From Epiperipatus broadwayi (Eukaryota; Onychophora; Udeonychophora; Euonychophora; Peripatidae): DNA of 64,000 nt. Positions 21,906-33,395 of the stretch are shown one piece after another; position 1 is the stretch's first letter; each line of letters begins with the position of its first letter. The translations under genes and the position numbers were made by a program. The notes beneath the pieces were generated by a model that did not search any database, was not told the DNA's origin, and saw only the letters and a list, made by a program, of their open reading frames with translations. Location of the stretch: positions 2,475,767 through 2,539,766 of the forward strand of contig JAQFVV010012416.1 in the NCBI GenBank assembly GCA_028023455.1, given 5' to 3'.

Positions 21906-24900
21906 TTCATCATCATCATCATCATTATCAACCATTATAAATCCACTGCAGGATGAAGGTCTCTCCAAGTTTAATCCATCTTCTCCGATCTTTAGCTTCT
22001 CTTCTCCACATCACCCCTGCACACTTTCTTATTTCATCCATCCATCTCACTTGTGATCTCTTTCTGGGTCTTTTACAATCTATTGGAATCCAGTTTAAAA
22101 TTTCAATTGTCCATCTATTATCATCTCTTCTAACAATATGTCCAGCCCAACTCCACTTCAATCTTTTAATTTTTTCAATGAGGTCAGTAACACCTGTTTG
22201 TTCTCTTACCCATACAATGCATTTACGATCTCTTCTTGTTACTCCCAACATACATCTCTCCATACTTCTTTGAGTGGTCTGAAGTCTCTGAATTGCTCTT
22301 TTATTAAGTGTCCAAGTCTCAGATCCATAAATAAGAACTGGTAAAACACATTTGTTAAAAACCTTCCTTTTCAAACACATAGGCATATTTCCTTTTAGTA
22401 TCAAGTTATTTCTACCAAAAGCACTCCAACCAAGTTTAATTCTATGATTAATTTCCTCCATTATGTTTCCATCTGTATTAATAATCTGACCAAGGTATTT
22501 GTAACTGTTAACTTCTTCTAATTCATCATAATCAATCTTTATTTTCATATTTTGAGCAAATCGATTAAACATTACTTTAGTCTTTTTAACATTTATCTTT
22601 AGTCCTACTTTCCTACTTTCATCTGATAATTCCTGCAACATTTCCTGCAGATCTGAAGCATTATTTGCAAAAACAACTACATCATCTGCGAAATCTAAAT
22701 GACTTAAATAATCACCATTTACTTTCACTCCTTTAGTTTCCCATTTTAATCCACAAAATACTTCATGCAGCACTGCTGTAAAAAGTTTTGGAGATATGGA
22801 GTCACCTTGTCTTACACCTTTCTCAATGTTGACTTTCCCAGTGTCATTATGTAATCTAATTGTTGCTGTTGCATTTTTATAAATATTCTTTAAAATATGA
22901 CAATATCCTGGATCTATACCTTGATGATCTAATGCTTTAATCACTGAAGAAATGTTTATAGAATCAAATGCCTTTTCATAATCTACAAATCCTAAGCATA
23001 ATGGCAACTCATATTCATTTGTCCTTTCTATAACTTCTCTCAATACCTGGATATGATCTACTGTACTAAAACCACTTTTAAATCCGGCTTGTTCTCTTGG
23101 TTGGTGGAAATTCAATGTTCTCTGTAGACGAGTAGTAATTATCTTGGTAAAAATTTTATATAAAACTGATAAAAGGCTGATAGGTCTGTAATTTCTAATA
23201 TCTTCTTTATCACCTTTTTTAAATATTAATATTATTACTGCATTCTTCCAATCATCCGGTACATCTTTATCATTTAGACATTTGGTATATAACTTTGCTA
23301 AAAAATTTTCTATTTCTTCACCTGCTTCTTTTAATATATCAATTATAATTCCATCATTACCTGGAGCCTTTCCTTTCTTCATACATTTAATTGCATGTCT
23401 CACTTCTTCATTTAAAATTCTGGGCAATTTGGAAGATGTAATAGATATAGGAGGTACTTGTTCTTTATTACTATATAATTCTTGATAAAAATCTTCAACC
23501 AATTTCATGATGTCATCTCTCCTTTTAGTAATAATTCCAACTTTTTTTCTTATTGCAGATATAAATTTCCTACCAATACCAAAATGTTGTTTTACATTCT
23601 TAAGACTTTTATTTTCTTCTACAGCTTTCCTTGCTAGTTCACAGTTATACTTTCTTATATCATTTTCAACTCTTTTCCGCACCATTTTACAAAATTCGAG
23701 ATATTCAATTCTTTTTAATGCATCATTTTTGTATGTCTTCATATTCCTTCTTTTCTTCATAAATTCTCTAGTCTCAGTAGAAATTTTATTGGTCAATTGC
23801 TGTTTCTTTCTACCAGCTATCTTTGTTGCAGTTTTCAAAAGTGTATCAGTTATTTTCATATTAATTTCATTCAAATCTGAATCATGTTCAAAATCTACTA
23901 ATACTTGAAACCGATTTGTAAGTTCTAATTTAAATTCATTAGAATGTTTCTGAAGATTAGGAATATCAACTGTAAATATTGTTTTCCTTAATAATTTTTG
24001 TCTCTCTAGTTTTACATTAACACGTATCTTACACCTTACTAATCGATGATCACTTCCTGTGTTAAATTTATTAAGAACATTACAATCTTGAAATATGTAT
24101 TTCCTGTTAGTCAAAATATAATCCAATTCTGCTGTACCTTCATTTGGATGCTTCCATGTCCATTTCCTTTTAACATTTTTCTCAAAAAAAGAATTCATAA
24201 TATAAAGTTTTTCTTTTTCTGCAAACTCCACAAGTCTATGTCCTCTCTCATTTCTATTACCATAACCAAAATTACCCACAGCACTTTCATCTTTCATTTT
24301 TATACCAATTCTAGCATTAAAGTCTCCCATAACAATTTTAAAATGGTGTTTACTCTGATCAAAAGCCTTTTGTACATCCATATAAAAATTTTCTACTACT
24401 TCATCACTATGAGAACTTGTTGGGGCATAAACCTGAATTATCTGCATTTGGTATCTGCTATTAAGTTGTATAACTAATCTTGCCACTCTGTCCGATACAC
24501 CATCAATCTCCACAATATTGTTCTTCCACTTTTTATTTATAATGAATCCTACTCCACTTGTATTTCCAATATTTGTGCCTTTATAATAGAGTATATGTCC
24601 ACTTTTTAAATCAATTGTCTCTTCACCTTTTCTTCTAACTTCACAAAGTCCAATAATGTCCCATTTAATATAAGAGAGTTCTTCTTCTAATTCTTGCAAT
24701 CTTCCTTCACTTGAAAGTGATCTGCAGTTGTAAGTACCTAAATAAAAAGTCGTCATCAAAAGGCAGCCTGGGTCTGCAATCAGGGGATTCTTAGCACCCT
24801 CAGCCTTCAGCCACCAACCGCTGCCTTGGTTGGTGACTTTACAGCTTCCTGGGAATAAGGGCCATGCTTTATTTTTGTCTGTCATAATTGTATATATGTA
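21906..24900 (-). mobile_element. RTE-type non-LTR retrotransposon, near full length
   Basis: The element carries the intact polyprotein frame and ends downstream of its stop codon in a short (GAT)n tail, seen as ATC repeats at 21,907-21,927 on the plus strand. A simple-repeat tail rather than poly-A is typical of RTE elements. Two 5'-truncated relatives in the same orientation share this end (31,888-32,390 and 35,396-35,577). The 5' boundary is not resolved: the 400 bases beyond 24,885 are more GC-rich than their surroundings and may be the 5' UTR, but no target-site duplication was identified. Confidence 0.85.
21928..24885 (-). CDS. RTE-type LINE polyprotein: APE endonuclease plus reverse transcriptase, 985 aa, intact
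   Basis: Uninterrupted frame for the enzyme that nicks target DNA and copies the element's own RNA there. The APE endonuclease spans about residues 45-290: N53 in TYNC, E82 in LCEVR, YAPTS at 153-157, D188 and N190 in GDFN, S278-D279-H280 near the end. Reverse transcriptase follows at about 495-805: GKAPGNDG (505-512), NYRPISLL (565-572), motif A with D635 in VDYEKAFD, motif B GVRQGDSISP (690-699), motif C FADD (D734, D735), motif D GLKINVKKTK, motif E YKYLG. The C-terminus has WAGHIVRR and a basic RKRSQVRWMDEI stretch, as in BovB/RTE proteins; there is no RNase H. All expected catalytic residues are present. The first Met gives 985 aa, but Met44, just before the endonuclease, is an equally plausible start. 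No separate ORF1 is seen. RTE clade is assigned by motif recall; a neighbouring APE-type clade is the alternative. Confidence 0.93.
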   Translation of the reverse strand: MTDKNKAWPLFPGSCKVTNQGSGWWLKAEGAKNPLIADPGCLLMTTFYLGTYNCRSLSSEGRLQELEEELSYIKWDIIGLCEVRRKGEETIDLKSGHILYYKGTNIGNTSGVGFIINKKWKNNIVEIDGVSDRVARLVIQLNSRYQMQIIQVYAPTSSHSDEVVENFYMDVQKAFDQSKHHFKIVMGDFNARIGIKMKDESAVGNFGYGNRNERGHRLVEFAEKEKLYIMNSFFEKNVKRKWTWKHPNEGTAELDYILTNRKYIFQDCNVLNKFNTGSDHRLVRCKIRVNVKLERQKLLRKTIFTVDIPNLQKHSNEFKLELTNRFQVLVDFEHDSDLNEINMKITDTLLKTATKIAGRKKQQLTNKISTETREFMKKRRNMKTYKNDALKRIEYLEFCKMVRKRVENDIRKYNCELARKAVEENKSLKNVKQHFGIGRKFISAIRKKVGIITKRRDDIMKLVEDFYQELYSNKEQVPPISITSSKLPRILNEEVRHAIKCMKKGKAPGNDGIIIDILKEAGEEIENFLAKLYTKCLNDKDVPDDWKNAVIILIFKKGDKEDIRNYRPISLLSVLYKIFTKIITTRLQRTLNFHQPREQAGFKSGFSTVDHIQVLREVIERTNEYELPLCLGFVDYEKAFDSINISSVIKALDHQGIDPGYCHILKNIYKNATATIRLHNDTGKVNIEKGVRQGDSISPKLFTAVLHEVFCGLKWETKGVKVNGDYLSHLDFADDVVVFANNASDLQEMLQELSDESRKVGLKINVKKTKVMFNRFAQNMKIKIDYDELEEVNSYKYLGQIINTDGNIMEEINHRIKLGWSAFGRNNLILKGNMPMCLKRKVFNKCVLPVLIYGSETWTLNKRAIQRLQTTQRSMERCMLGVTRRDRKCIVWVREQTGVTDLIEKIKRLKWSWAGHIVRRDDNRWTIEILNWIPIDCKRPRKRSQVRWMDEIRKCAGVMWRREAKDRRRWIKLGETFILQWIYNG

Positions 24901-25328
24901 TTGGGAAAATATTTATCATTTACACAAACATTCATTCTGCCTTATCAGGCACTGAGAAGAAAGACCATGGTGTTTCTTGATCTTAAACTCAGAGGTAAAA
25001 AGCCAATAAACCTACCACGCTGGCTAATGCATGTTGGTGAGCAGCCCATCCATGTTCATATACTATATGAATAATCACATAGTAATAACAGCTGCAACGA
25101 CAAGAACGTATGGAGTGGACATTAGGAATTTGCCCTGCTTGGTTCCTTTAAGGCCTCCAAGAGGAATCAAAGGGTCTCCTTTCAGTTAATAGCAAAACTC
25201 CTTTCTGCAGCCTATTTTTAATTATATGCCAATAATCCTTTGACTCGATGATGTCCTTCATTTTCTTTGCCTTACACAAGTAATATAATCTTAATTCTGA
25301 TAGTTAATTCTCGCCCATTAGAACTAGA
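24886..25328 (-). other. Possible 5' leader of the RTE LINE
   Basis: Moderately GC-rich sequence directly upstream of the LINE frame, with a GCCAGCGTGGTAGG stretch (about 25,011-25,024 in minus orientation) of the sort seen in RTE leaders. No start of the element is identified. Confidence 0.35.
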
Positions 25329-25332
25329 TTAA

Positions 25333-26076
25333 CCCTTAAACCGCTAATTATATTATTGGTTGTATGAGGTAAAAATCAAATCTTTTAATTGGCCAACTCA
25401 CAAACTGAAGACAAAGCCTATTGTTAAAACATATTCGCCTATAATATTAAATTCAACTCAGATACGTTTATAAAAAGTATATTACTAATTTTTCAAGTTA
25501 TGAAGAGAACGAAAGTTCTTTCAAAAATAAATTGTATTTATTTATTCTAAAATATTCAATTTCGGCAACATAAAAGCTATAATATAAACAAAAAGGTCGA
25601 CTTTTACGTTATAGAAAAGTAAATATTTTTTTTTCCTAAATCTTAAATATTTTTACTAAAATCTTCAATATTTTTCGAAAATAATTTTGTTTTTTTAGTA
25701 TTCTCTCTGAAAATAATTTTAATTTCTCAAAATATTCTTTTATAATACTTTAAATCATATTCGAAATGAAAATCTCAGCATTTTTCTTTATTTTCTTTGA
25801 TCAGGCAGTTTCTTTGTTCTTTCCAGCCAATCAGAATGTCTTTTTCGGCTGAGAGCATGCTAAGAACCAATCACAACTCATGTTCTTTCTTTGTTTAGGT
25901 TTAAATGCGTTTTTTTTTATTTTTTACTTGTAAAATAATTCGGAAGAGGGCACCATCTTACAGAACTTTTAAAAACCTAATCAATACCTGTCAAACGAAT
26001 ATTTTAGAATAAGAACTGGCAGAGTTAGAGTGATGTCAGATGTCGACGAGGAGCCTCGTAAGAGGCGGGAAAAGGG
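25333..26076. mobile_element. piggyBac-like non-autonomous element (744 bases)
   Basis: Bounded by TTAA at 25,329-25,332 and 26,077-26,080. Ends are CCCTTAAACCGC and GCGGGAAAAGGG (imperfect inverted repeats, roughly 9 of 13 positions). TTAA duplication with CCCTT ends is characteristic of piggyBac elements. There is no transposase frame. The end match is moderate, so chance cannot be excluded. Confidence 0.5.
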
Positions 26077-26080
26077 TTAA

Positions 26081-28084
26081 TACAGTTCTATCAATCATCG
26101 AGTTGAAAGAAATTATTAATGTTTGTTATTTTTATAATTGGCTAATAATAAATTATTAGCTCTGCTTCTAATCTATGCCTCAGCTATTTTCTCATATTCA
26201 CCAATGTATATTTATTCATATATAATCTTAAAATGTTTTTTGCAAAAGGGCCGATAAAGGAATCAAATAAATATATTCTAATTCAATTTTGTTATTTTCT
26301 ATTAAGATTCAGGAAGGGCATGATGATTGGGGCATAAGTAATATGATTTACAAATACGTTAAAATAATGTTAGTTAAAAGCTCGTTCAACTTTAATTCAT
26401 TTGATCAAGTCATCACGTAGAGCATTCTATATGGGTTTTAGTATTCAAACGATGACTATCAAGTCATCATCTTTGAACGTTGCTGATGTAGGGCAATCTT
26501 CCACTCCGTTAGGCTGGTCAGTGATCATATTTCTGTTATTTTAAATTATCAAGAAAGAAAGTACTTCCTCTCCTGTTCATATTAGTCAAAGGGCATAAGA
26601 CTTGTCAGATGCAAGCCACCATAGGACTTCGATTATCGACTAGCTATCGTCTTTCAATTTCATTTTATAGCTCATAATTTGTCAGCACCGTTGCCTCTCT
26701 GTTCCAGTAAAGCCCACTCTGATGCTTGTAATTCATGATGAAGTGATTTCAATTAAAGTCGAACAAATTATCAAATATATTTAATTAAATAAGTTTTCCA
26801 ATAAAGATTAAAGTTATGCCCTAAAATACGTATCTTGCTCTTCATGAAGGGATTTGCGAATGTGAAAATAAATCTCACATTCTGTCGTAATAAAATTAGA
26901 GTAATAATTTCCTTTACTAATGAATACCTTTATCTGCCTTTATTTTCTTGTTGGGGGCATAGACAGATAGACTTTCAAATATTGCGTAATATTTATTGGC
27001 ATATATAAGGACCGCCACTCATTATTATTATTATAAATTCTGTTAAAGGCTAGAGGTGATTAATATAATCATTATTTACAATTCAAACAAAACAAATTAT
27101 TATTATTAAATATTTTCTAAACACACTTGGTTTCTTAGTTCTTAATTCTTTTATAATTATTTTAATGTTAATACTCGCTGTCTGTGTTGGCAACCCGAAC
27201 ATATACATATGATTCGATTTAAAATTATTTTAGTCAGTTTATTATCAGATATTAATGCCAGTTCAGGGGTTTCTGATCCTCACCAACCATTGAGCTAGTT
27301 TCTTGGTGCATAGCACTGTGCCGTCGATTTAGATTTCTACTAATCTGAGCTGTTAAGTTGGGTTTGAATTCAGTTTGGTTCAGCTGAGTTTGGATCCGAC
27401 TTGCAGTTCTTTTGGTGGGTTTTTCGACTGGTACAATATATATGTATATAATCATTAAACTTCAACAAAACACTCCCAACAAAAGGGCTATTATAGGTTA
27501 ATGAGAAAACACGTAAAGCCTACTGTATTGTAAAGCAATAGTAATTGATAGTTTCTAGGCAACATCAAAAACTAAAAGTTATCTCTGTTTACATGGATAT
27601 AATCTCATTTCTATTCTATACTATAATAACAATCCATGGAAATACTTAATTTAACATATATATATATTTAAACATTCAACAGCAAACTTTAGTATTTGTT
27701 CTCTTTTATCTTAACTAATTTCTGTTCATTATAAATAGTTTATGATGTAATGATTACAGGCACCTATTACTAATATTTGAAGTTTAAAATACTTCTATGA
27801 TTTTAAAGTTAAATATTAAAAAATATATAAGAATCATCAGGCATTGTCTTAGTTGATTATTTCTCTAGCCCCTTAATCAGAACATACAATACACAAGTGA
27901 AGGATTTTTTTAGACATATTTTGCTCATAAGTAATCCATCATCTGTAACACAATATGTTTTAGTTGTTAAAATATTTTTTTTATTGTGTGCTGTTATGAA
28001 TCAATATTTGATTTTTGTGAGGTTGTTTTGGCTAATGAAAAAACATAGTAATGTTTCACCTTTCTATTTTGAGATCAAATTGTA
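26081..28084. other. No gene recognised
   Basis: Includes a GC-richer patch at 27,245-27,440 with a 67-aa minus frame of unknown nature, and ordinary AT-rich DNA elsewhere. The patch could be a fragment of a mobile element, but no family is recognised. Confidence 0.4.
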
Positions 28085-28415
28085 AAAGGTATTGTAATGC
28101 AGTGCACCCACCCATCTGTCATACTTATGACTTGAAATTTGAATATAAGTCAAATAAAATTTCTTGTATAATTTTGGGATTTTTTTCAGGTATATAGTCC
28201 ATAACTAACTCAGCCAATTATCCAATATTGGGCTGTAAATGGGTATTTATTTATACTGACTTAGAGGATACAAAGAGAATTTAAAACCACTTAAATCATC
28301 TGTAATTAGCAACACTTACAAGTAGAGTCTTCTCTTTCACTATTGATCTATGAAGAGTTGTTGGAGAGATCCTTACTCTATAATGGTTATTTATTAAAAA
28401 TGCTATTTTATCATT
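28085..28415 (+). mobile_element. tRNA-Asp-like SINE, second copy
   Basis: Homologous to 12,480-12,810: CCATCTGTCATACTTATGAC head, GGATTTTTTTCAGG body, AATGGTTATTTATTAAAAA end. Divergence is high, so the insertion is old. Confidence 0.5.
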
Positions 28416-28561
28416 TTTACTGTCAAAATGAATTTTCTCTCCTCTCATTTCAAAAGATAGTTTTACAGGTAATTGCCAAAATGTGATTTTTCCTGAAATG
28501 TTTTGACATTTCCAGATTCAACATATCTATAAAATATTTTTTAAATGTTTATTATATATGT

Positions 28562-28755
28562 AAAATAGAGAGATTTTAACTCAGTATTCTTCAATCTATT
28601 TATCCCTCACTCCAGCTCAAGCACTGATACACATGACCACACAGGACAAAAATAATAAATGTATGTGGTGTATTGGTTGCTTGAGATGAAGTGGATAATG
28701 AATAAATTGAAAAATCCTGAGTTCAAATCTAATTACATATATGAGAAACATTCAG
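28562..28755. mobile_element. Inverted pair of tRNA-like modules, older
   Basis: A minus copy (28,562-28,652) and a plus copy (28,655-28,750) of the tRNA-like stretch attached to the hammerhead at 5.8 kb. Each ends in a B-box-like sequence (GAGTTCAAATC on the plus copy, TGAGTTAAAATC on the minus copy). The ribozyme part is absent from both. Confidence 0.5.
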
Positions 28756-29694
28756 TATAAGCAAATTATATACTGCCTTAGAATTTAATATATATATATT
28801 GCACTTGAAATGCATATATGTGAAGCTATATTACAAATTAAAAATTGCTTAGCACTTTCGAGAGCTTCGCGTTCCCATATTCATAGCTTATACTAATGAT
28901 TGTTGTAGTTATCTTTTTAATAAAGATATATGCAAATGTATGCAAATAGCCTATATGGTCTATTTTTTGAAATGGAAAAGCAGGAATCTCTCCTATTGAT
29001 GGAATTGGGGTCATCTGCAATGAAGCATGCTTCTTTTATCTTGTGCTTGGCATCACTGTGCTCAGTGCACACCATTTCAGCTGTAGAGGATTCAAACACA
29101 TGGCCTGTGAAGCTTTAATATTTGAAAAATATAGAGGGTTTCTTGAGTTATTAGAACATTATATAATTACAGAAGGTTTGATTCAAATTAATCATTTAAT
29201 TGTCCTCGTATATAATCATATGGCTTTATTGCTCAGGAGTTCGTAAGAAGTTTAGGTGCAGGAAGTGTGAGAACTGAAATTGAACCAAAGGCCTTATGCT
29301 CCAGACTATGACAAAAAACATTGTACTTAATCTCTTCATTATTATATCTAAAAACAGGTTCTAAAATACTTTCTTAACAATAGGGCTACATCATGATTTA
29401 AGTAGTAAAGAACATCTCCTGATTGGAAATTTCTTCTACAATTCCTTCTTAATTCAGTAATCACTACTGTAAATAACCTCCTTCAATTTGTAATTTTATG
29501 TAGGTCTTGGAAATTCATTTCAGGATGCTGTTACTGAGAGTATGTACAGTTTCTTTCACTCCCCTACCCCCAATTTCCTATTGAACTAAACGATCTATTT
29601 TTTATGAATTTCCTAAATATTCAACTGATATAATAAGCTTTAAAATTGTGCCAATGAAACCTCTTATGGCTCTCTCTGCTTACATTTAATATAT

Positions 29695-30005
29695 ATATAT
29701 ACTTATAGAAGAAATATTCTTCACTCTTCTCCAAAGCCTTCACTGTAAGCTTGAGTGACCAAAGAACACTAGATGGTAATGCTATAATCCATATTCACCG
29801 ATTAGTTTCTGGATAATAGCTTTCATCAGCAAAAGCTGAACAATTTAACTGGATTCACACATCTAACAGTGAATTTTATCTTCTATTTGCTATTAAGTTA
29901 ATAGCTAGGAATTTAAACCCTCTTGCACTTTTGAACTTAGCCAACTCATTTAGAATGTTATATAAATAGGTCACTAAGCCAGAATCTATATATTTTAGTG
30001 AACTC
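29695..30005 (-). repeat. Distant relative of the HHR foldback family
   Basis: Shares an AACACTAGATGG segment, a GATTAGTTTCTGG segment and a CTTTCATCAGC segment in family I order, then continues into a region resembling 35,640-35,960 and 6,190-6,350 (a core followed by a Phe/Leu-poor AT stretch with ACATGTCT-type motifs). It begins at a TA run at 29,692-29,701. Confidence 0.4.
29800..29829 (-). ncRNA. Hammerhead-like core in a related repeat
   Basis: Minus strand: CUGAUGA at 29,829-29,823, GAAAC at 29,809-29,805, then UA and AUC. The spacing matches family I, but stem II and stem I no longer pair well. It lies in a 29.7-30.0 kb repeat that resembles the HHR foldback family more distantly. 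Confidence 0.35.
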
Positions 30006-30924
30006 AGTACTTAGCTAACCTTATATGACTTTGATCTTTTAGTTAGAATAATATATATGGGGTCAGACTATAATTTAGCAGTTCAATAATTATAAAATAA
30101 CTCGAATTGACACATACACACAAGTTTTAATAAATAACTTGACAGGTTTATTCTCTCTGAATATTATATATTAACAATTAAGAAATTAAGTGGAAACTGG
30201 CTAATTGAAAGTAGTAAACAATATTGATCATGAAACAATTCATATCTTTTTAGATAGATAAATAAATATCTTGCTAGGGTTCATCTCTACCCCCATGAAT
30301 TACTAGTCTTTATTTCAATAACTATACATTTTCTTAACTCTCATAATTTCAGATGGCTGTTCACTAGCATTTCTAGTAAGCACTTTTCTGCTCTCTACTT
30401 CCTTGAATTATACTGAAGCTCCTTCTACTGCTAATCTACTGGTGTGCAGCTGCACTATGAGCTTACACTCTATTCTTCAAGTTTTCACTAATATGCTTTT
30501 CGCTTTACTTTCTTTCCTTCTTCATACTCCATTCTCTATTCTTCATTCCCTTTCATTAAAAGTTTTGTAGTCAATTTATTAACTTCACTAATTTGCATAT
30601 TGTTAAATTTTATTATAATGCAAATTAGAATGTTGTTACTTAAATTAATCTTTCTTCTCAGCGTATAATTATTTTTAGAGTGACTCAACATTGCTTGTAC
30701 TGACCCTTCACACACACACACACATTTATAACTTTATTAATAAATAATGCATAACTAATCAAGAACAGCAAATAAATTACATAAATGTAAGCAGAGAAAG
30801 TCATTCGATGTTATTATTTTTTTTTTTTTGGTGTATACCTTTCTAACCAAAAGCTATGAGTTGCCTACTGTTAACATAAAAATGATATTAAAATATATGG
30901 TTAGTTGTCTGATATTAGATCTAT
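30006..30924. other. AT-rich, nothing recognised
   Basis: Only a short (CA)n run at about 30,709-30,724 stands out. The intervals 28,760-29,690, 31,463-31,885, 32,646-33,395 and 33,561-34,067 are equally featureless. Confidence 0.45.
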
Positions 30925-31462
30925 ATATTAAACAATTCAAAACAAAACAACACTCTCCATATAGTAGTGCCATCTTGTGCTAACAAGAGCAATCAATGGA
31001 TGCCAGAAGGCTTGTGCATAAAATCCCTATCTAATGCCTACTCATCCAATATCCCCAGACTAGTTTCTGGCTTGTGGCCTTCATCAGTGAGGAGCCTTGG
31101 ATCTGAGAGCACTGCACCTAGATCTTAGGATCTAATGCAACCCTCCAGCACCCACCTTTTAACTCTAACTACAAAACTATGAGAATGAAATTGAAAACAC
31201 TATTAATATTTTCAATCCAAGCTCAATAGCTTATATAGTCATATGGGTCTGAACTCAATTCAGCACCCATACATTTTGGTGTCTTTGGCTCTTTAACAAC
31301 CATAGCCACCATTATCCTATTAGGCAGGATTGGTGTTAAACCACTAAACATCACATGATCACTATCTCATACTAGCACAATAATTGTTATTAAACAATTC
31401 AAAACAAAACAACACTCTCCATATAGTAGTATGAGATAGTGATCATGTGATGTTTAGTAGAT
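30925..31462. mobile_element. HHR element with upstream region plus a truncated arm
   Basis: The minus-strand element contains, 5' to 3', an upstream region (about 31,290-31,105), the family I ribozyme and a downstream region to 30,930. At 31,345-31,462 a fragment of the opposite end follows, with TATCTCATACTAGCAC and its inverted copy TATGAGATAGTGATC at 31,428-31,442. No target duplication was recognised. Confidence 0.6.
31044..31102 (-). ncRNA. Hammerhead ribozyme motif, type I, family I
   Basis: Stem I has two perfect 6-bp helices (31,097-31,102 with 31,044-31,049; 31,088-31,093 with 31,052-31,057, one G-U) around a 3x2 internal loop, where natural HHRs make their tertiary contact with loop II. 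Core CUGAUGA is at 31,087-31,081. Stem II is GGC/GCC (31,079-31,077 with 31,069-31,071) closing a five-base CACAA loop, with an unpaired A on each side, which departs from the usual G-C pair at that place. GAAA is at 31,067-31,064. Stem III has only two pairs with a UA loop. The cleavage triplet is GUC, with C17 at 31,058. The A-A mismatch and tiny stem III may make it weak as a monomer; ACUAGU is palindromic, so dimeric cleavage is possible. Confidence 0.78.
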
Positions 31463-31887
31463 CTATATAACTATATAAGCAAGTTGTCTGGGGTTCAAAA
31501 CGTAAGAGAATGTTTTTGAATTACAGACTATTAGCTTGATAATACAAAGAAATTGAAGGTAACTGGAAAGATGGGTAAGTAAAGTAATGTTAAATTATTT
31601 ATTAACAAGGGTTCTAAGCCAGAAAGGATATGGGTTGTAACATAACTATCAAGTGATTACTGATTACTTAAATTTGCATTAGATGACACTGTAATAAAAT
31701 AAATAAAGGCAATGCTGCTTTTACAAGCATATGTTTAATGTAAATAGAGAATGTCATGTGATACTTTATATAAATTTAATATTTAGCACTAAGATTTTAA
31801 ACAATCAAATGTTTAGTAGTTCCGAAACAATAGAAGGGACAGGTTGAGTTTCAATCCAGAAACCTTCTGTTTTCAAGTTCTCATCCT

Positions 31888-32390
31888 ATCATCACCATTA
31901 TCATTTACAAACATTATTGACCCACTGCAGCATTAAGGTTTTTCCAACTTCAATCCATCTTCTCTAATCTCTAGCCTTTTTTCTCCACATAACTCCCAAA
32001 CAGTTTTTTATTTTATTTCATCTACATACTTCCCATGTGATCTCATTCTAGATCTTTTATAATCTCTTGAAGTCCAGTTTAAGATTTAAAATGTCCATCT
32101 ATTATCATTATTCTAACAATATGTCCAGCCCAACTCCATTTCAGTCTCTTAATTCTTTCATTGATGTTGGTAACACCTATTTGTTCCCTCGCCCATATAT
32201 TTCATTTTCAATCTCTTCTTGTTACTCCTAACATACACCCTTGTCTAAAGACTCTGTATTGTTCTTCTGTTAAGTATCCAAATCTTAGATCCAGAAGTAA
32301 GAATTGGTAAAACATATTTATTAAAAAATTTTCTTTCCAAACCCATAGGCATATTTTCTTTCAATATTAAATTATTTATAGCAAAAGCAC
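31888..32390 (-). mobile_element. 5'-truncated, older copy of the RTE-type LINE
   Basis: This stretch matches about 21,915-22,425 of the full-length element in the same orientation. It has several small deletions and many substitutions, so it is older than the 35.4 kb copy. It retains a GAT-rich tail at 31,888-31,900. The match breaks at about 32,390, where an inverted pair of tRNA-like SINE sequences begins. It codes for nothing. Confidence 0.8.
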
Positions 32391-32399
32391 TACTTACTA

Positions 32400-32645
32400 T
32401 TGTAAATTATGCGAGACTCGAACTCGGACCTTCACATGACCCACCACTCTCAGTGTCATCTCATACTGCTAACCCACCCGATCACACACATGCCGAAAAG
32501 ATAAACAATTACCAATACACGCATGTGATCGCTCGAATTAGCAGTATGAGATGGCACTGAGAGTGGTGGGTCGTGTGAAAGTCTGAGTTCGAATCCCGCA
32601 TATATTACATATATAAATGCAGGTTTAAGCCTATACAATGTATTT
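32400..32645. mobile_element. Inverted pair of tRNA-like SINE modules
   Basis: Minus copy at 32,400-32,510 and plus copy at 32,511-32,645, both with GAGTTCGAATCC-type B boxes (the minus copy has GAGTTCGAGTCTC) and a GTTAGCAGTATGAGATG-type stretch upstream. They match the tRNA-like region at 53,150-53,300. The minus copy begins close to the base that would follow hammerhead cleavage in the composite family. Confidence 0.6.
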
Positions 32646-33395
32646 ATTGTAAATTATGTAAATTAATTTTTTAATTTTAATATATAATTACAGATAAATA
32701 TGTTTTTAAAAAAATATTCTTAAGACATTTTTAAAATGTAATTTTTTGTTTCAATCTGTTTAAGATTATGTAAATATTTACTAATCAAATCTATTTAAGA
32801 TTATACAGTTATTCATTAATTTATCAAGATAAAATTGTTTTTTATGTTGTTGTTATAAAATTGATTAATCAAAATAATTCATTTTTTAAACAAAATCATT
32901 TATGACATATAAAATATTGTTTTTATGTATTATATGATTAAATCAAATAAAAGATAAAACTTTATCAAATTTATATATACCAATTGATAATTTTTATTTA
33001 ATCATTCTTTACAATCAGGTCTTAGATTTTCTTAACATATTAAATTTAAAACCTTCAAGATAATTTTTTCTAAACATTAATCTTCGTTTGCGACTACTAT
33101 AATCAAATTCTTTGACAAGATGAAATAGATTCAAATGAGAAAACTGAAATGTTAATACCAAAACAGTCTTTTTTAAATAGGAAATCATTTTATATAAGGA
33201 AATTACATAAAAAAAAACTACTTGTAATAAAAAATAAAGGTAACTTTTTACTACATAAAAATTAGAACTGCAACAAGCAGTTAATAGCGAAGAACTAACT
33301 CCACAAAGTATAAAAACCAAGATTTTTTTTTATCTGGTAACGTAATTTTGAATCACATTATATGATAGCTCCATGCTAGACTATTTCCATTATCT

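Noticed and set aside
21953-24477. Plus-strand frames of 67-143 aa
   Set aside because: They are antisense shadows of the RTE reverse transcriptase frame.
27252-27455. 67-aa minus frame in a GC-richer patch
   Set aside because: Resembles no family I know; start lies in a TA tract.
33015-33320. 101-aa minus-strand frame rich in Phe, Leu and Tyr
   Set aside because: No recognisable domain, AT-driven composition and no conservation evidence.
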